Source: Bacteriovoracales bacterium (GTDB taxonomy: Bacteria > Bdellovibrionota > Bacteriovoracia > Bacteriovoracales > Bacteriovoracaceae). From it: a stretch of 63,811 nucleotides of DNA. The stretch lies in contig JAOMEV010000012.1 of assembly GCA_028346125.1 (NCBI GenBank), forward strand, positions 1 through 63,811, read 5' to 3'. The position numbers were made by a program, and so were the translations under genes. This document shows positions 1 to 7,716 of this stretch, piece by piece. The notes beneath the pieces are model-generated. The model had not been told where the DNA came from. It did no database searches and saw nothing but the letters and a program-made list of their open reading frames with translations. Numbering within the stretch: position 1 is the first letter of the stretch; each line of letters begins with the position of its first letter.

Positions 1-139
1 CAATGAATTTAACCTCGAAATTGGAGCAGGGTTAGGGCCTCTTGCTGGGAAAGTTTGGAGAATCGGTCTTATGGGTTACTCTTCAAGAAAAGAAAATATC
101 GATTTTCTTTTAGGATGTTTCAGGAAGGTTCTTGGTTAA
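1..139 (+). CDS. C-terminal end of a class V aminotransferase (ureidoglycine/alanine-glyoxylate type), partial
   Basis: The reading frame is open from the left edge (first full codon at base 2) to TAA at 137-139, giving 45 residues. The segment GAGLGPLAGKVWRIGLMG is the characteristic C-terminal block of PLP-dependent class V aminotransferases of the alanine/serine/ureidoglycine-glyoxylate group. The PLP lysine and the rest of the protein lie outside the window. Allantoicase starts 12 bases downstream on the same strand. That pairing favours the purine-catabolic member (ureidoglycine-glyoxylate aminotransferase, PucG-like) over serine-glyoxylate aminotransferase, but the choice rests on context. 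Confidence 0.8.
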   Translation, partial: NEFNLEIGAGLGPLAGKVWRIGLMGYSSRKENIDFLLGCFRKVLG

Positions 140-151
140 TAAGGAAAAAAA

Positions 152-1144
152 ATGACCTCTTCTTCAGAAAGTAATGATACTTTTTCTCTCCAGTGGGTAA
201 ACCTTGCAGAAGAAAGACTTGGCACAAAAGTGCTTTTTAGCACAGATGACTTCTTTGCAGAAAAAGAAAACCTTATAAGGCCAGGAAGAGGCATTTATAT
301 ACCTGATAAATATACCGAACGTGGGAAATGGATGGATGGATGGGAATCTAGGAGAAAAAGAGTCCCAGGCCATGACTACAGCGATATCAAGCTAGGCCTT
401 AGAGGAAAAATCAAAGGCCTAGATATTGACACAAATCACTTTTTAGGAAACCACCCTCCCTTTGCCTCAGTTGAGGCCTGTGACCAAAATAATATTGATG
501 AAAAAACCAAGTGGACCGAAATCCTCCCACGGACCCCACTTCTAGCTGGATCACAGAACCTCTTCGAAATAGACTCCCATGATTCTTGGACCCATGTCCG
601 TCTTCATATCTATCCCGATGGTGGCGTTGCTCGATTTAAAGTCTATGGTGAGGTTTCCGTCGACTGGAGTCAGAGACCAAAAGACCAGCTCTATGACTTA
701 GTGGCCGTCCAAAACCAAGGCATGGCCATTGAGTGCAGTGATATGTTTTTTAGTAATATGAACAATCTTGTTATGCCTGGACGAGGCCTCAATATGGGAG
801 ATGGCTGGGAAACCAAAAGAAGAAGGAGTGAAACTTTTGGGGGGCCATTAGGCAATGACTGGGTGATTCTAAAATTAGGTCACCAAGGAGTTATCAAAAA
901 GGTCGAAATAGACACCGCACATTTCAAAGGAAACTTTCCAGAAAGCGCCTCTTTAGAAGGTACAATTGATCCAAACGGTAAAGCTGAATGGAAACCCCTT
1001 CTTCCTCAATTAAAACTCAAAGGTGATGGCCAGCATTTTTTTGAAAAAGAAATTTTGGACATTGGAACAATCACCCACGTCCGAATGAATATATTCCCGG
1101 ATGGGGGCATCGGTCGACTAAGACTATGGGGATTTCCTCGCTAA
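152..1144 (+). CDS. alc: Allantoicase
   Basis: A 330-residue protein, normal length for allantoicase (EC 3.5.3.4), which hydrolyses allantoate to ureidoglycolate and urea in purine breakdown. It consists of two homologous halves (about 1-165 and 180-330). The paired blocks are HFLGNHPPFASVEAC with HFKGNFPESASLEG, and LHIYPDGGVARFKVYG with MNIFPDGGIGRLRLWG, the duplicated jelly-roll layout of the family. There is no signal peptide, so it is probably cytoplasmic. The ATG at 152 follows AAGGA with good spacing. It lies 12 bp after a class V aminotransferase tail, so the two are probably one purine/ureide-use operon. No allantoinase or urate enzyme is in view. Family assignment is firm. Confidence 0.95.
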   Translation: MTSSSESNDTFSLQWVNLAEERLGTKVLFSTDDFFAEKENLIRPGRGIYIPDKYTERGKWMDGWESRRKRVPGHDYSDIKLGLRGKIKGLDIDTNHFLGNHPPFASVEACDQNNIDEKTKWTEILPRTPLLAGSQNLFEIDSHDSWTHVRLHIYPDGGVARFKVYGEVSVDWSQRPKDQLYDLVAVQNQGMAIECSDMFFSNMNNLVMPGRGLNMGDGWETKRRRSETFGGPLGNDWVILKLGHQGVIKKVEIDTAHFKGNFPESASLEGTIDPNGKAEWKPLLPQLKLKGDGQHFFEKEILDIGTITHVRMNIFPDGGIGRLRLWGFPR

Positions 1145-1665
1145 TTATTGTAAAGGATGTCAAAGGTAAAACCTACGGTGAAGCCTCTAAAGTCTTCGCT
1201 TCCAGGAATATACAAATAACTTGTTCCAAGATTTGCTTTTGTTCTTTCTCCTAAGCTCATTGAATAGCTTATGGAAGGTTCTATAAGCATTCCCCCACTT
1301 GTTTTTGTGGTATTTGAACCTATTCCTGACCCTATCAAAACGGCCAATTCAATTTTTTTTCCACTTGTACCAAAGTGCCAATCATATCCGGCCATAAGGC
1401 CTCCATAAGTAAAAGAAGAGGCCGTTGTCCCCGAATATACTTGACCTGTATACCCTGCTCCTCCAAGGAAAAACTTTTCACTATTATAGTTAATATAGCG
1501 CCACCCGTAGAGTAAGCCGCTGCCTTGACTGGTAGTGACCATAAATTTATTGTTAATTCCAATTTTGCTATAATTTTTGAGAGACTTTTTTTTATCTGCT
1601 GGAGCATCCTCTCCTAAGGCATTGAAGCTAAGTAAAATTAAAGCTGAAAGCAAAATATTTTTCAT
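1141..1665 (-). CDS. Small exported beta-barrel-like envelope protein, unknown function
   Basis: 174 residues with a clear signal peptide (MKNILLSALILLSFNALG, cleavage near residue 18). The mature part has alternating polar/hydrophobic strands, many Gly and aromatic residues, and ends in a strand closing with FTFDILYNN, as small outer-membrane barrels often do. I cannot name the family. The stop overlaps the end of allantoicase by 4 bp in convergent orientation, so it is not co-transcribed with it. The next gene upstream is divergent across a 143-bp gap, so this is a monocistronic unit. Function and localisation are inferred from composition only. Confidence 0.75.
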   Translation of the reverse strand: MKNILLSALILLSFNALGEDAPADKKKSLKNYSKIGINNKFMVTTSQGSGLLYGWRYINYNSEKFFLGGAGYTGQVYSGTTASSFTYGGLMAGYDWHFGTSGKKIELAVLIGSGIGSNTTKTSGGMLIEPSISYSMSLGERTKANLGTSYLYIPGSEDFRGFTVGFTFDILYNN

Positions 1666-1808
1666 GGTAATCCTCTCTAACAGGTTTTTTTACTTTATCG
1701 GATAAAAAAACTTTCCATTTAATTTTCTGGCCAGTTATTTCTTTTATATTTTGAGGACTTGATTAAAATATAATTGTCAGAAAAAAATTCCTAAAGAAAG
1801 GGACAAAT

Positions 1809-3875
1809 ATGAAGTTAATCTGCCTTTATCTGGGCCTTTTAGTCTTGATATCTTATGCTCACTCTGAAGAAAATAAGGACTTTCAATGGGACTATGAAAA
1901 TCATCCCCAAAATATGGTAGAAAATTATACGACAAAGTTAAGTGAACTTCCTACTGAAGGGGAAATCCTTAACAGGCCCTGGAGTGGTGACTATTGGCCG
2001 ACTCAAAAAGGTGGTATTTCTTACAGGTGGTATGTTAAAAATCAAATTTCTGAGGATAGTGTTCAAAGATTCGGTTATGACATCCTTAACATGAAACAGT
2101 ATGAAAAAAATCTTAAAAATAAAAAACACCTCATTGTTCAAAAAACAAAACTCGATTTTATAAAGGAGTTTGGTCCAAGAGAAGGACAAAAAAAATATAC
2201 TGATTATATAAAAACGGCCCCCAAAGGTGTCATATCTCCTTCAGAGCTTTCACCTGCAGAAAAGTATGACCTTCTTATGGGTGATAAAAATTGGTCTTTA
2301 ACGAGGTGGGAAAGAGAACGAACCGACATTATGAAGCTAGTTGAGGCCATAAAAATTGATCCAAAAACCAATAGAGAAGATATTATTCCAAGTTGGTGGG
2401 GAATCTGCCATGCCTGGGCGCCCGCAACCATCCTTTATAAAAACCCTGGACCTATCGGACTATCAGACCCTAAAACAGAAAAAAACCTTCCAATAAAGTT
2501 ACGAAATTATTCTGGAATTGAAGTTCCCTTTGGAAGCTCAGACATCAAAGCTCTCCTTTCTATTCATTTTGATATTGCGGAATCAATTCCTAACACTGAA
2601 ACTTTTTTGGGAAGCCGTTGTAATTTAGATATGGAAAATTACTATCAAAAGCTCGCAAGAGGAGAAATTAGTGAAGAAGAACTTTTTGAATTTTTAGAAA
2701 AAAACTCATGTAACGATACCAATGCTGGGAGCTTCCACATAGCTTTGGCGAATTTAATCGGACATTACAAATCTGGGTTTGTCATGGATCATGACCGCGG
2801 GAGTGAGGTTTGGAACCAAGGAGTTGTTTCATATAAAGTTATAGAGCAAAAAGAAAAAGAGGTTCCCCTAGACCTAAAAATGACTGTTTCAAAAATTATA
2901 TCAATTGTAAATGAAGTCACATGGATAACTGAGATTCACCAAAAGTGGCAAAAAGTTATTTTAAAGGGAAGAAACGGTCTACAAATGAGTTCTTACAAAT
3001 ACGAACTTTACCTTGATCACGCTGGAAATATTATCGGTGGTAAATGGATAGAAAAGAAAAATAATTCCAGCGAGTCCTGGAAAGATCGCCCTGACTTTTT
3101 ATGGATGAGGCCAAAAGTTAGTTTTAAGAGTGGCCTTCCAGGCCTTCAAAAAATTTATAATTTTTCTCAGGGAAAAGTAGAGATCTTTAATGCAAAAAAA
3201 ATGTGGAAAAAAAAATCTCGAAAAATTATTAACGCCCAAAAGTTTATAAAAAATACTCGAGATTTAACAAAAGAAAGAAAAAAAGAAAAAGAAAATTATA
3301 TCGAAAGCTTAAAGTTAAAAAGTATTATGGCCTTTAAATCAAGAGTTGAAGACCTAAAAAAGAGAAATAAAAAGATTAAAGAAAAGTTTGGTGGGCTACT
3401 TTCAAAAGCAAGAAGAAATATTTTCAAAAAAACAAGAGAAGTCATCAAGAAAAGAAGACACCTTGAAAAAAAGGGCGATAAAGTCCTCTGCCATACCTTT
3501 TACTATACAGATGCAAAACAAAACTATCGAGATTTTAAAGGACTCTCCAAAAGTATTTCTTCGGCATGTGAAATTGCTCTTAAAAATTGTAACAGGTATA
3601 AACAATCAAACAAAATAAGAGACAACACAGAGTTTTGCTTAAAAGGAAAAAGCGAGGATTACCTCTACTCCTGTAACTATACTCTTTACGCTAACCCGGA
3701 TCCTATTCGTTGGTTTATAAAAAAAATAAAACGGGGAAGAAAAATGGGAACTTTTTCTCATAAAGCATTTTTAGAAAAACTGGCCTGCCAAATCCCAAAA
3801 GAAAAGTGCCAAAAGCGAGTCTTTTGGAACAGGTCATGTAAAAAAGAAGTAAAACTGCCTTTCGTAAAACTATAA
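1809..3875 (+). CDS. Exported Pep-13-type transglutaminase (elicitor family), paralogue of the gene at 15667
   Basis: 688 residues with a signal peptide ending near SYAHS (residue 20). The central domain matches the Phytophthora GP42 'transglutaminase elicitor' type. A cysteine lies in WWGICHAWAPAT (C200), a histidine in DTNAGSFH (H310), an aspartate in FVMDHDRG (D327), and VWNQ-x5-KV at about 334 aligns with the Pep-13 peptide (VWNQPVRGFKVYE). These would be the catalytic Cys/His/Asp; the exact triad is inferred. After about residue 455 comes a Lys/Arg-rich helical, probably coiled-coil stretch, then a Cys-rich tail with about ten cysteines. The family crosslinks proteins through Gln-Lys bonds. 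It is a single gene, converging with the Nudix gene (6-bp overlap). The paralogue shares the whole catalytic half but has a different tail. Confidence 0.82.
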   Translation: MKLICLYLGLLVLISYAHSEENKDFQWDYENHPQNMVENYTTKLSELPTEGEILNRPWSGDYWPTQKGGISYRWYVKNQISEDSVQRFGYDILNMKQYEKNLKNKKHLIVQKTKLDFIKEFGPREGQKKYTDYIKTAPKGVISPSELSPAEKYDLLMGDKNWSLTRWERERTDIMKLVEAIKIDPKTNREDIIPSWWGICHAWAPATILYKNPGPIGLSDPKTEKNLPIKLRNYSGIEVPFGSSDIKALLSIHFDIAESIPNTETFLGSRCNLDMENYYQKLARGEISEEELFEFLEKNSCNDTNAGSFHIALANLIGHYKSGFVMDHDRGSEVWNQGVVSYKVIEQKEKEVPLDLKMTVSKIISIVNEVTWITEIHQKWQKVILKGRNGLQMSSYKYELYLDHAGNIIGGKWIEKKNNSSESWKDRPDFLWMRPKVSFKSGLPGLQKIYNFSQGKVEIFNAKKMWKKKSRKIINAQKFIKNTRDLTKERKKEKENYIESLKLKSIMAFKSRVEDLKKRNKKIKEKFGGLLSKARRNIFKKTREVIKKRRHLEKKGDKVLCHTFYYTDAKQNYRDFKGLSKSISSACEIALKNCNRYKQSNKIRDNTEFCLKGKSEDYLYSCNYTLYANPDPIRWFIKKIKRGRKMGTFSHKAFLEKLACQIPKEKCQKRVFWNRSCKKEVKLPFVKL

Positions 3876-4502
3876 AAGGCCCATTCTTTTTAAAAAATTT
3901 GCTGTTAAATGGGCCGTTAATCCCCATATTCGGTAATCTTCATAAAGAAATTCATAGAGAGGATAACGGATGCCTTTGTATTCTCGATCAGAAACTTGAA
4001 AAACCTTCTCACTGACAAGGTCACCAAGCCTTACCAAAAAAACCTCCCTGACTTCCTTTGGATTGTAATCAAACTTTTCAACAGTGAGAGGCTCTTTAAA
4101 ACAAGAGATCACAGGGGTAATATAATACCTCGAAATAAGTGAAGGCATGATCGGCATAGAACCCAAAATTTCTAATTTTTCTTTCTCAATCCCTACTTCT
4201 TCAAAATTCTCTCGAAGTGCACAGTCAATAATAGACTCTTCATCCTGTTGCCTTCCACCCGGGAAACTAATTTGCCCTGCATGGGAAGGCATTTCATCCG
4301 TCCTAGTAGTAAAAAGCAACTTTAAGTCCTCCAATCTGTCTTCTTTTTGAGGACAAGAAAGACAAAGAATGACTGAGGCCGGCCTATGGGGATTCTTTTT
4401 TACGTAATCTTTTACAGAGGTTAGAGTTTCAGGTTTATTAAAATAAGGTAAATCTATTTCCAGTGCTCTAGCAACTTGGTCTTTGAGATCTTTTTTATCC
4501 AA
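3870..4502 (-). CDS. Nudix hydrolase, CoA pyrophosphatase-like
   Basis: 210 residues. The Nudix box is complete: GRQQDEESIIDCALRENFEE fits Gx5Ex7REUxEExGU. It is preceded by FTTRTDEMPSHAGQISFPGG, the extra UPF0035-type motif of CoA pyrophosphatases (NudL/PCD1), which cut CoA and acyl-CoA to phosphopantetheine and 3',5'-ADP. No signal peptide, so cytoplasmic. The start codon is TTG at 4502 with only a weak upstream GAG; no ATG lies upstream in frame. It is the third gene of a minus-strand run (small repeat protein, lipoprotein, Nudix) with a 16-bp gap to the lipoprotein gene. The Nudix call is firm; CoA as substrate comes from the family motif. Confidence 0.9.
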   Translation of the reverse strand: MDKKDLKDQVARALEIDLPYFNKPETLTSVKDYVKKNPHRPASVILCLSCPQKEDRLEDLKLLFTTRTDEMPSHAGQISFPGGRQQDEESIIDCALRENFEEVGIEKEKLEILGSMPIMPSLISRYYITPVISCFKEPLTVEKFDYNPKEVREVFLVRLGDLVSEKVFQVSDREYKGIRYPLYEFLYEDYRIWGLTAHLTANFLKRMGLL

Positions 4503-4518
4503 TTGAAAACTCTTTTTT

Positions 4519-5823
4519 TTAAGGTAGAGGCCTTGCTAAGAGGGCCCTCTTGAGATGATATATCTTCCCCCTCCCAACAGAAAGGCGTTCTTCGTCATTA
4601 AAACTGGGGTGAAGAAAAGGATCTCCTAAGTTTTTTTCCTGGTCGCCAAACTTTTTTATACGAAAGACTTGCCCTTTTCTTAAACCATAAATACCTGTGG
4701 CATGTGTCGATATTGCTTCAAACTTATTGACACTAAGCAGCTTCCATTTTTTTTCGTTTTCTACCCAAGAATAAACTTTCCGGTGTTTTTTTTCAAAATA
4801 AAGAATCTTGCCATTATAATAATGAAATTGTCCTGTAAGTTTCCTTTCTTTTATTCCTTCCTGTATTTCTTCCCAAATATCCCCCCTATCAAAAGATTGG
4901 TAAATACTTTCGAATCTTAGAAGAAGTTGTTCATTGAAAGCATAAACTTCAAAACTAGAATTTGTACCTGAATCCAAAGTATTGACAAGCTCCCACTCTC
5001 CCCGGCCCTCACTAAAAATATCATCCATTCTAAATACTTTGAGCATTTTTTCATGAAATAAAAAGGCCATCAGGGAATCACCGACAACAACATATCGACT
5101 CTTTGGCAATTCGACAAAATCATTGCCTGATATCTGATTAACACCTGGGAACTTATCAGATATTTTTTTAAAATCTTTTCCTGCATTTAAAGAGAGAAAA
5201 GTTTTTTTGCCATTAAGACCTGTTATAATAACATCACCGCGACTGTAAAAACCAGAAACTCCTTCTAAATGGCCTAGCTCCCCCTCTCCATAATTAAAAG
5301 GAGTCCATGGCCCGCCTTCTAATCTCGAAAAAAGCCTTTTAACCAAATATGACTTTTTACCTTTAGTTTTCATTATTGACCTTATCAAAAATGACCTCTT
5401 TCCCGAAAAGTAAATCATTAAAGGGTCAGGGAATAATATGTCTTTGTCATAATCGTTGGACCAACCTTGTACCTTCCCCCACTTTTTAAAATGCGCCTCT
5501 TTTGTAAAATACTCCGAATATCCTTTTTCTTTGTATTTCAAAGTTAAAAATTGCCCTTTTTTATCTAAAAAGTAATAAACACTTAATTTTTCTTTTGGAA
5601 AAATAAAAGTTATATGGCCACCACGATTCTCTCGCAAATCAAGAGATTGATATTCTTTAACTTCATATTCACCTTCACGACCAAGATGGGTCAACTTACC
5701 GTTGTCAAATGAAATAAGACCTATGCCAAGGTCAGAAACCCAACTCCCATTTAGCCGAGATTCGTTAGCCTCTTTACAAGAAATTGCCAAAATAAAAATA
5801 AAAAAGAAATAATAAATTTTAAT
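4519..5823 (-). CDS. Lipoprotein with Asp-box-like repeats; probable ATT start
   Basis: The frame is open further upstream, but those codons overlap the 74-residue gene, and the ATG at 5868 has its purine run touching the start codon. An ATT at 5823 sits 6 bases after GAGG and gives a compact lipoprotein signal, MKIYYFFFIFILAIS-C, in a 434-residue product. I therefore choose ATT, a rare start. The mature protein shows sialidase-type Asp-box variants (SLNAGKDFKK, SFDRGDIWEE) and WD-poor beta repeats, suggesting a propeller facing the periplasm or outside. It lies 1 bp after the small repeat-protein gene and 16 bp before the Nudix gene, so translational coupling is likely. Function unknown. The fallback start is 5868 (449 residues), with a longer and poorer signal peptide. 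Confidence 0.75.
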   Translation of the reverse strand: MKIYYFFFIFILAISCKEANESRLNGSWVSDLGIGLISFDNGKLTHLGREGEYEVKEYQSLDLRENRGGHITFIFPKEKLSVYYFLDKKGQFLTLKYKEKGYSEYFTKEAHFKKWGKVQGWSNDYDKDILFPDPLMIYFSGKRSFLIRSIMKTKGKKSYLVKRLFSRLEGGPWTPFNYGEGELGHLEGVSGFYSRGDVIITGLNGKKTFLSLNAGKDFKKISDKFPGVNQISGNDFVELPKSRYVVVGDSLMAFLFHEKMLKVFRMDDIFSEGRGEWELVNTLDSGTNSSFEVYAFNEQLLLRFESIYQSFDRGDIWEEIQEGIKERKLTGQFHYYNGKILYFEKKHRKVYSWVENEKKWKLLSVNKFEAISTHATGIYGLRKGQVFRIKKFGDQEKNLGDPFLHPSFNDEERLSVGRGKIYHLKRALLARPLP

Positions 5824-5824
5824 A

Positions 5825-6049
5825 TTATTCCTCTTTTTTATAGGCGACGAGAGTAAGTCCGGTCTCATCCTCAAAACTTTTGACAAGTTCAAGATTATTT
5901 TCAGACAATTGGGCCAAAGCATACTTTTTTTCCAAAGCAATTAAACTTACCCCCAACCGACTTTCTAATTCTTTTAACTTTAAAAATTGATCTGAGTTTA
6001 ACTTGGCCACTTTAAATTCACTATCTCTCATGATTTTTCTCCCATCCAT
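5825..6049 (-). CDS. Small two-repeat protein, unknown function
   Basis: 74 residues, no signal peptide, no recognised family. It contains a gapless internal repeat of period 31: residues 17-42 align with 48-73, sharing L17/48, K26/57, E29/60, G33/64, L36/67, A38/69 and K41/72. Each unit reads roughly LKxLExxxGxxLIAxxKK. Predicted helix-turn-strand units suggest a tiny tandem-repeat fold. Two starts are possible: ATG 6049 after GGGG, or ATG 6031 after GGGAG with 7-base spacing. It is the first gene of the lipoprotein/Nudix run and ends 1 bp before the proposed ATT start, so it may serve to couple translation. Confidence 0.6.
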   Translation of the reverse strand: MDGRKIMRDSEFKVAKLNSDQFLKLKELESRLGVSLIALEKKYALAQLSENNLELVKSFEDETGLTLVAYKKEE

Positions 6050-6182
6050 TTAAATTCCCCGCCTTTTTTTATCGGGATTTTTTAATTTTTATTAAAGGGC
6101 ACAAAAAATTTCTTTATAAATAATATTTGACGTCGAATAATTGAAAAGAGAGTCTCTTATATGGGCTTTTGATGGAGATTCC

Positions 6183-6938
6183 ATGAAAAAAATCATTAAA
6201 TTAATTTGCTTTGTGCTTTTACTTTGCCAATCTTCTTTTGCTGCCGAAAGAATTACTCTCCTTGTCGGTGAATGGCCTCCTTTCATAGGAAAAAAGTTAA
6301 AAAACCATGGTTTCGGGTCTCAAATTATAAAAAGGGCCTTTGAGAAAAAAGATATCAAAGTTAAAATCCGGTTTACTACTTGGGAAAATGCATTTGATTG
6401 GACCAAAAAAGGAAAGAAAGGAGACGGTACCTTTTTTTGGTCTAAAACCAAAGAAAGGGAAAAAGATTTTCTCTTTAGTATTCCCACGATGGTCGAACGT
6501 AATGTTTTTTTTCATTTAAAAACAAAAAGAATTCGTTGGAAAAGAGTTCGAGATCTCCGTTATAAGAAGCTGGGAGTGGTTAAAGGTTTTAGCTATGGAC
6601 CGGAACTTGATTTGGCCATAAGAAAAGAACAATTTAAAACAATCGTTTTTGAAAAAACGACACTACAGAATTTTAATAACCTTTTCCTTAAAAAAATTGA
6701 TCTCTTTCCTCATGAAGTTTCAGTTGGCTACCACGAGCTCCAAAAAAGCTTTCCAAAATACAAATATAGAAAAGTTGTTCATCATGAGAAAGATATTGGA
6801 AAAGATTACACCTACCTCCTCATGTCTAAAAAGAAAAAAAAGAAGGGCACAAGGCTGTTAAATTTATTTAACCAATCTTTGGCAGAAATGTTTATAGATG
6901 GTGAATATGAAGAGATTTTCAATAGAACTGAAAAATAA
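6183..6938 (+). CDS. Periplasmic solute-binding protein, family 3 type
   Basis: 251 residues from ATG 6183, preceded by GGAG. Fourteen further in-frame codons upstream are left out because they lack a ribosome site and would bury the signal peptide (MKKIIKLICFVLLLCQSSFA). The mature part follows the SBP_bac_3 pattern: LLVGEWPPFIG near the N-terminus, ITLLV opening strand, FTTWENAFDWTKKGKKGDG (the ligand-side 'w.....l..Gk.Dg' block), then KKLGVVKGFSYGPEL. Bacterial family-3 binding proteins bind amino acids or act as sensory inputs. No transporter membrane or ATPase subunit is adjacent, as in many orphan copies in predatory and marine bacteria. Ligand unknown. Confidence 0.8.
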   Translation: MKKIIKLICFVLLLCQSSFAAERITLLVGEWPPFIGKKLKNHGFGSQIIKRAFEKKDIKVKIRFTTWENAFDWTKKGKKGDGTFFWSKTKEREKDFLFSIPTMVERNVFFHLKTKRIRWKRVRDLRYKKLGVVKGFSYGPELDLAIRKEQFKTIVFEKTTLQNFNNLFLKKIDLFPHEVSVGYHELQKSFPKYKYRKVVHHEKDIGKDYTYLLMSKKKKKKGTRLLNLFNQSLAEMFIDGEYEEIFNRTEK

Positions 6939-7005
6939 TCTAAAATTGGCCTATCTTCAAATTTTAATTTAGATTGTACTTAAAGTTTTACTTCAGGGAG
7001 TTCCT

Positions 7006-7716
7006 TTGAAAAAGTTATTGGCCTTTAGTTTTTTACTTTTATGCAGTTCGGTTCAAGCAAAGGAGCTGGACCAGTCTCTTATTAAAGTAAGTGGCAAATG
7101 TAAAAAAAGAGTTGCCACAGATAGAAGTCGTCTTGAAATTAATGTTGAGAATTCAGGCCAAGACCTTGACGCGCTTTACAATTTAACTTTATCAACTTAT
7201 GAAAAAATTCTTAAAGAAATTAAGCAGCTAAAACTAAAAAATTCTTCTCTAGAAACCTCTTCCTATCAGGTAAGGAAAGAATATGATTGGAATAAAGGAA
7301 AGAGAGTTTTTAGAGGCCATAAAGTTTCCATTTCCATTTCTGTCTCTTCTTCAGAGACAAAAAAAATGACCAAAATTATTGCATTAACCAATAAACATAA
7401 AATTACTAATATTAAAGGCCTAAACCAATTCGTTTCTGACGAAACCTTCGATCAACTAAAATCTGATTGCCTTAAGAAGGCCGTCTTGGACGCGAAAGAA
7501 AAAGCTCTCTCCATGGCCAGGGCATTGGGAAGAAAGCTAGGTAAGCACTTTTATCTCGTTGAGGGACTCCAAGAATCAAGTCGTCCTAGACCCCAATTTC
7601 GAACTGAAATGATGGCCATGAAGTCAGTTTCATCTAGACAAAGTAAGGGTCCTACGATTGGTAAAGGACATAGAACTTTCAACTTTTTTGTGACAGGTGA
7701 ATTTGTCGTTAAGTAA
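7006..7716 (+). CDS. Exported SIMPL-domain (DUF541) protein
   Basis: 236 residues beginning at TTG 7006 after GGGAG. Signal peptide MKKLLAFSFLLLCSSVQA. The mature protein starts with SLIKVSGKCKKRVATDRSRL, continues with the alternating strand/helix SIMPL pattern (YNLTLSTYEKILKEIKQL, SSYQVRKEYDW, then DAKEKALSMARALGRKLGK), and ends with the strand FNFFVTGEFVVK. SIMPL proteins of other bacteria are periplasmic or outer-membrane linked and have been tied to stress tolerance; the molecular activity is unclear. It follows the solute-binding protein by 67 bp and converges with the acyl-CoA synthetase (8-bp overlap). Confidence 0.85.
   Translation: MKKLLAFSFLLLCSSVQAKELDQSLIKVSGKCKKRVATDRSRLEINVENSGQDLDALYNLTLSTYEKILKEIKQLKLKNSSLETSSYQVRKEYDWNKGKRVFRGHKVSISISVSSSETKKMTKIIALTNKHKITNIKGLNQFVSDETFDQLKSDCLKKAVLDAKEKALSMARALGRKLGKHFYLVEGLQESSRPRPQFRTEMMAMKSVSSRQSKGPTIGKGHRTFNFFVTGEFVVK

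Noticed and set aside
1746-1774. TATAAT upstream of the first transglutaminase
   Set aside because: A good -10 box at 1769 but no -35 at 16-18 bp; kept out of the list.
6129-6168. TTGACG and TTATAT as a promoter before the solute-binding protein
   Set aside because: Spacing is about 24 bp instead of 17.
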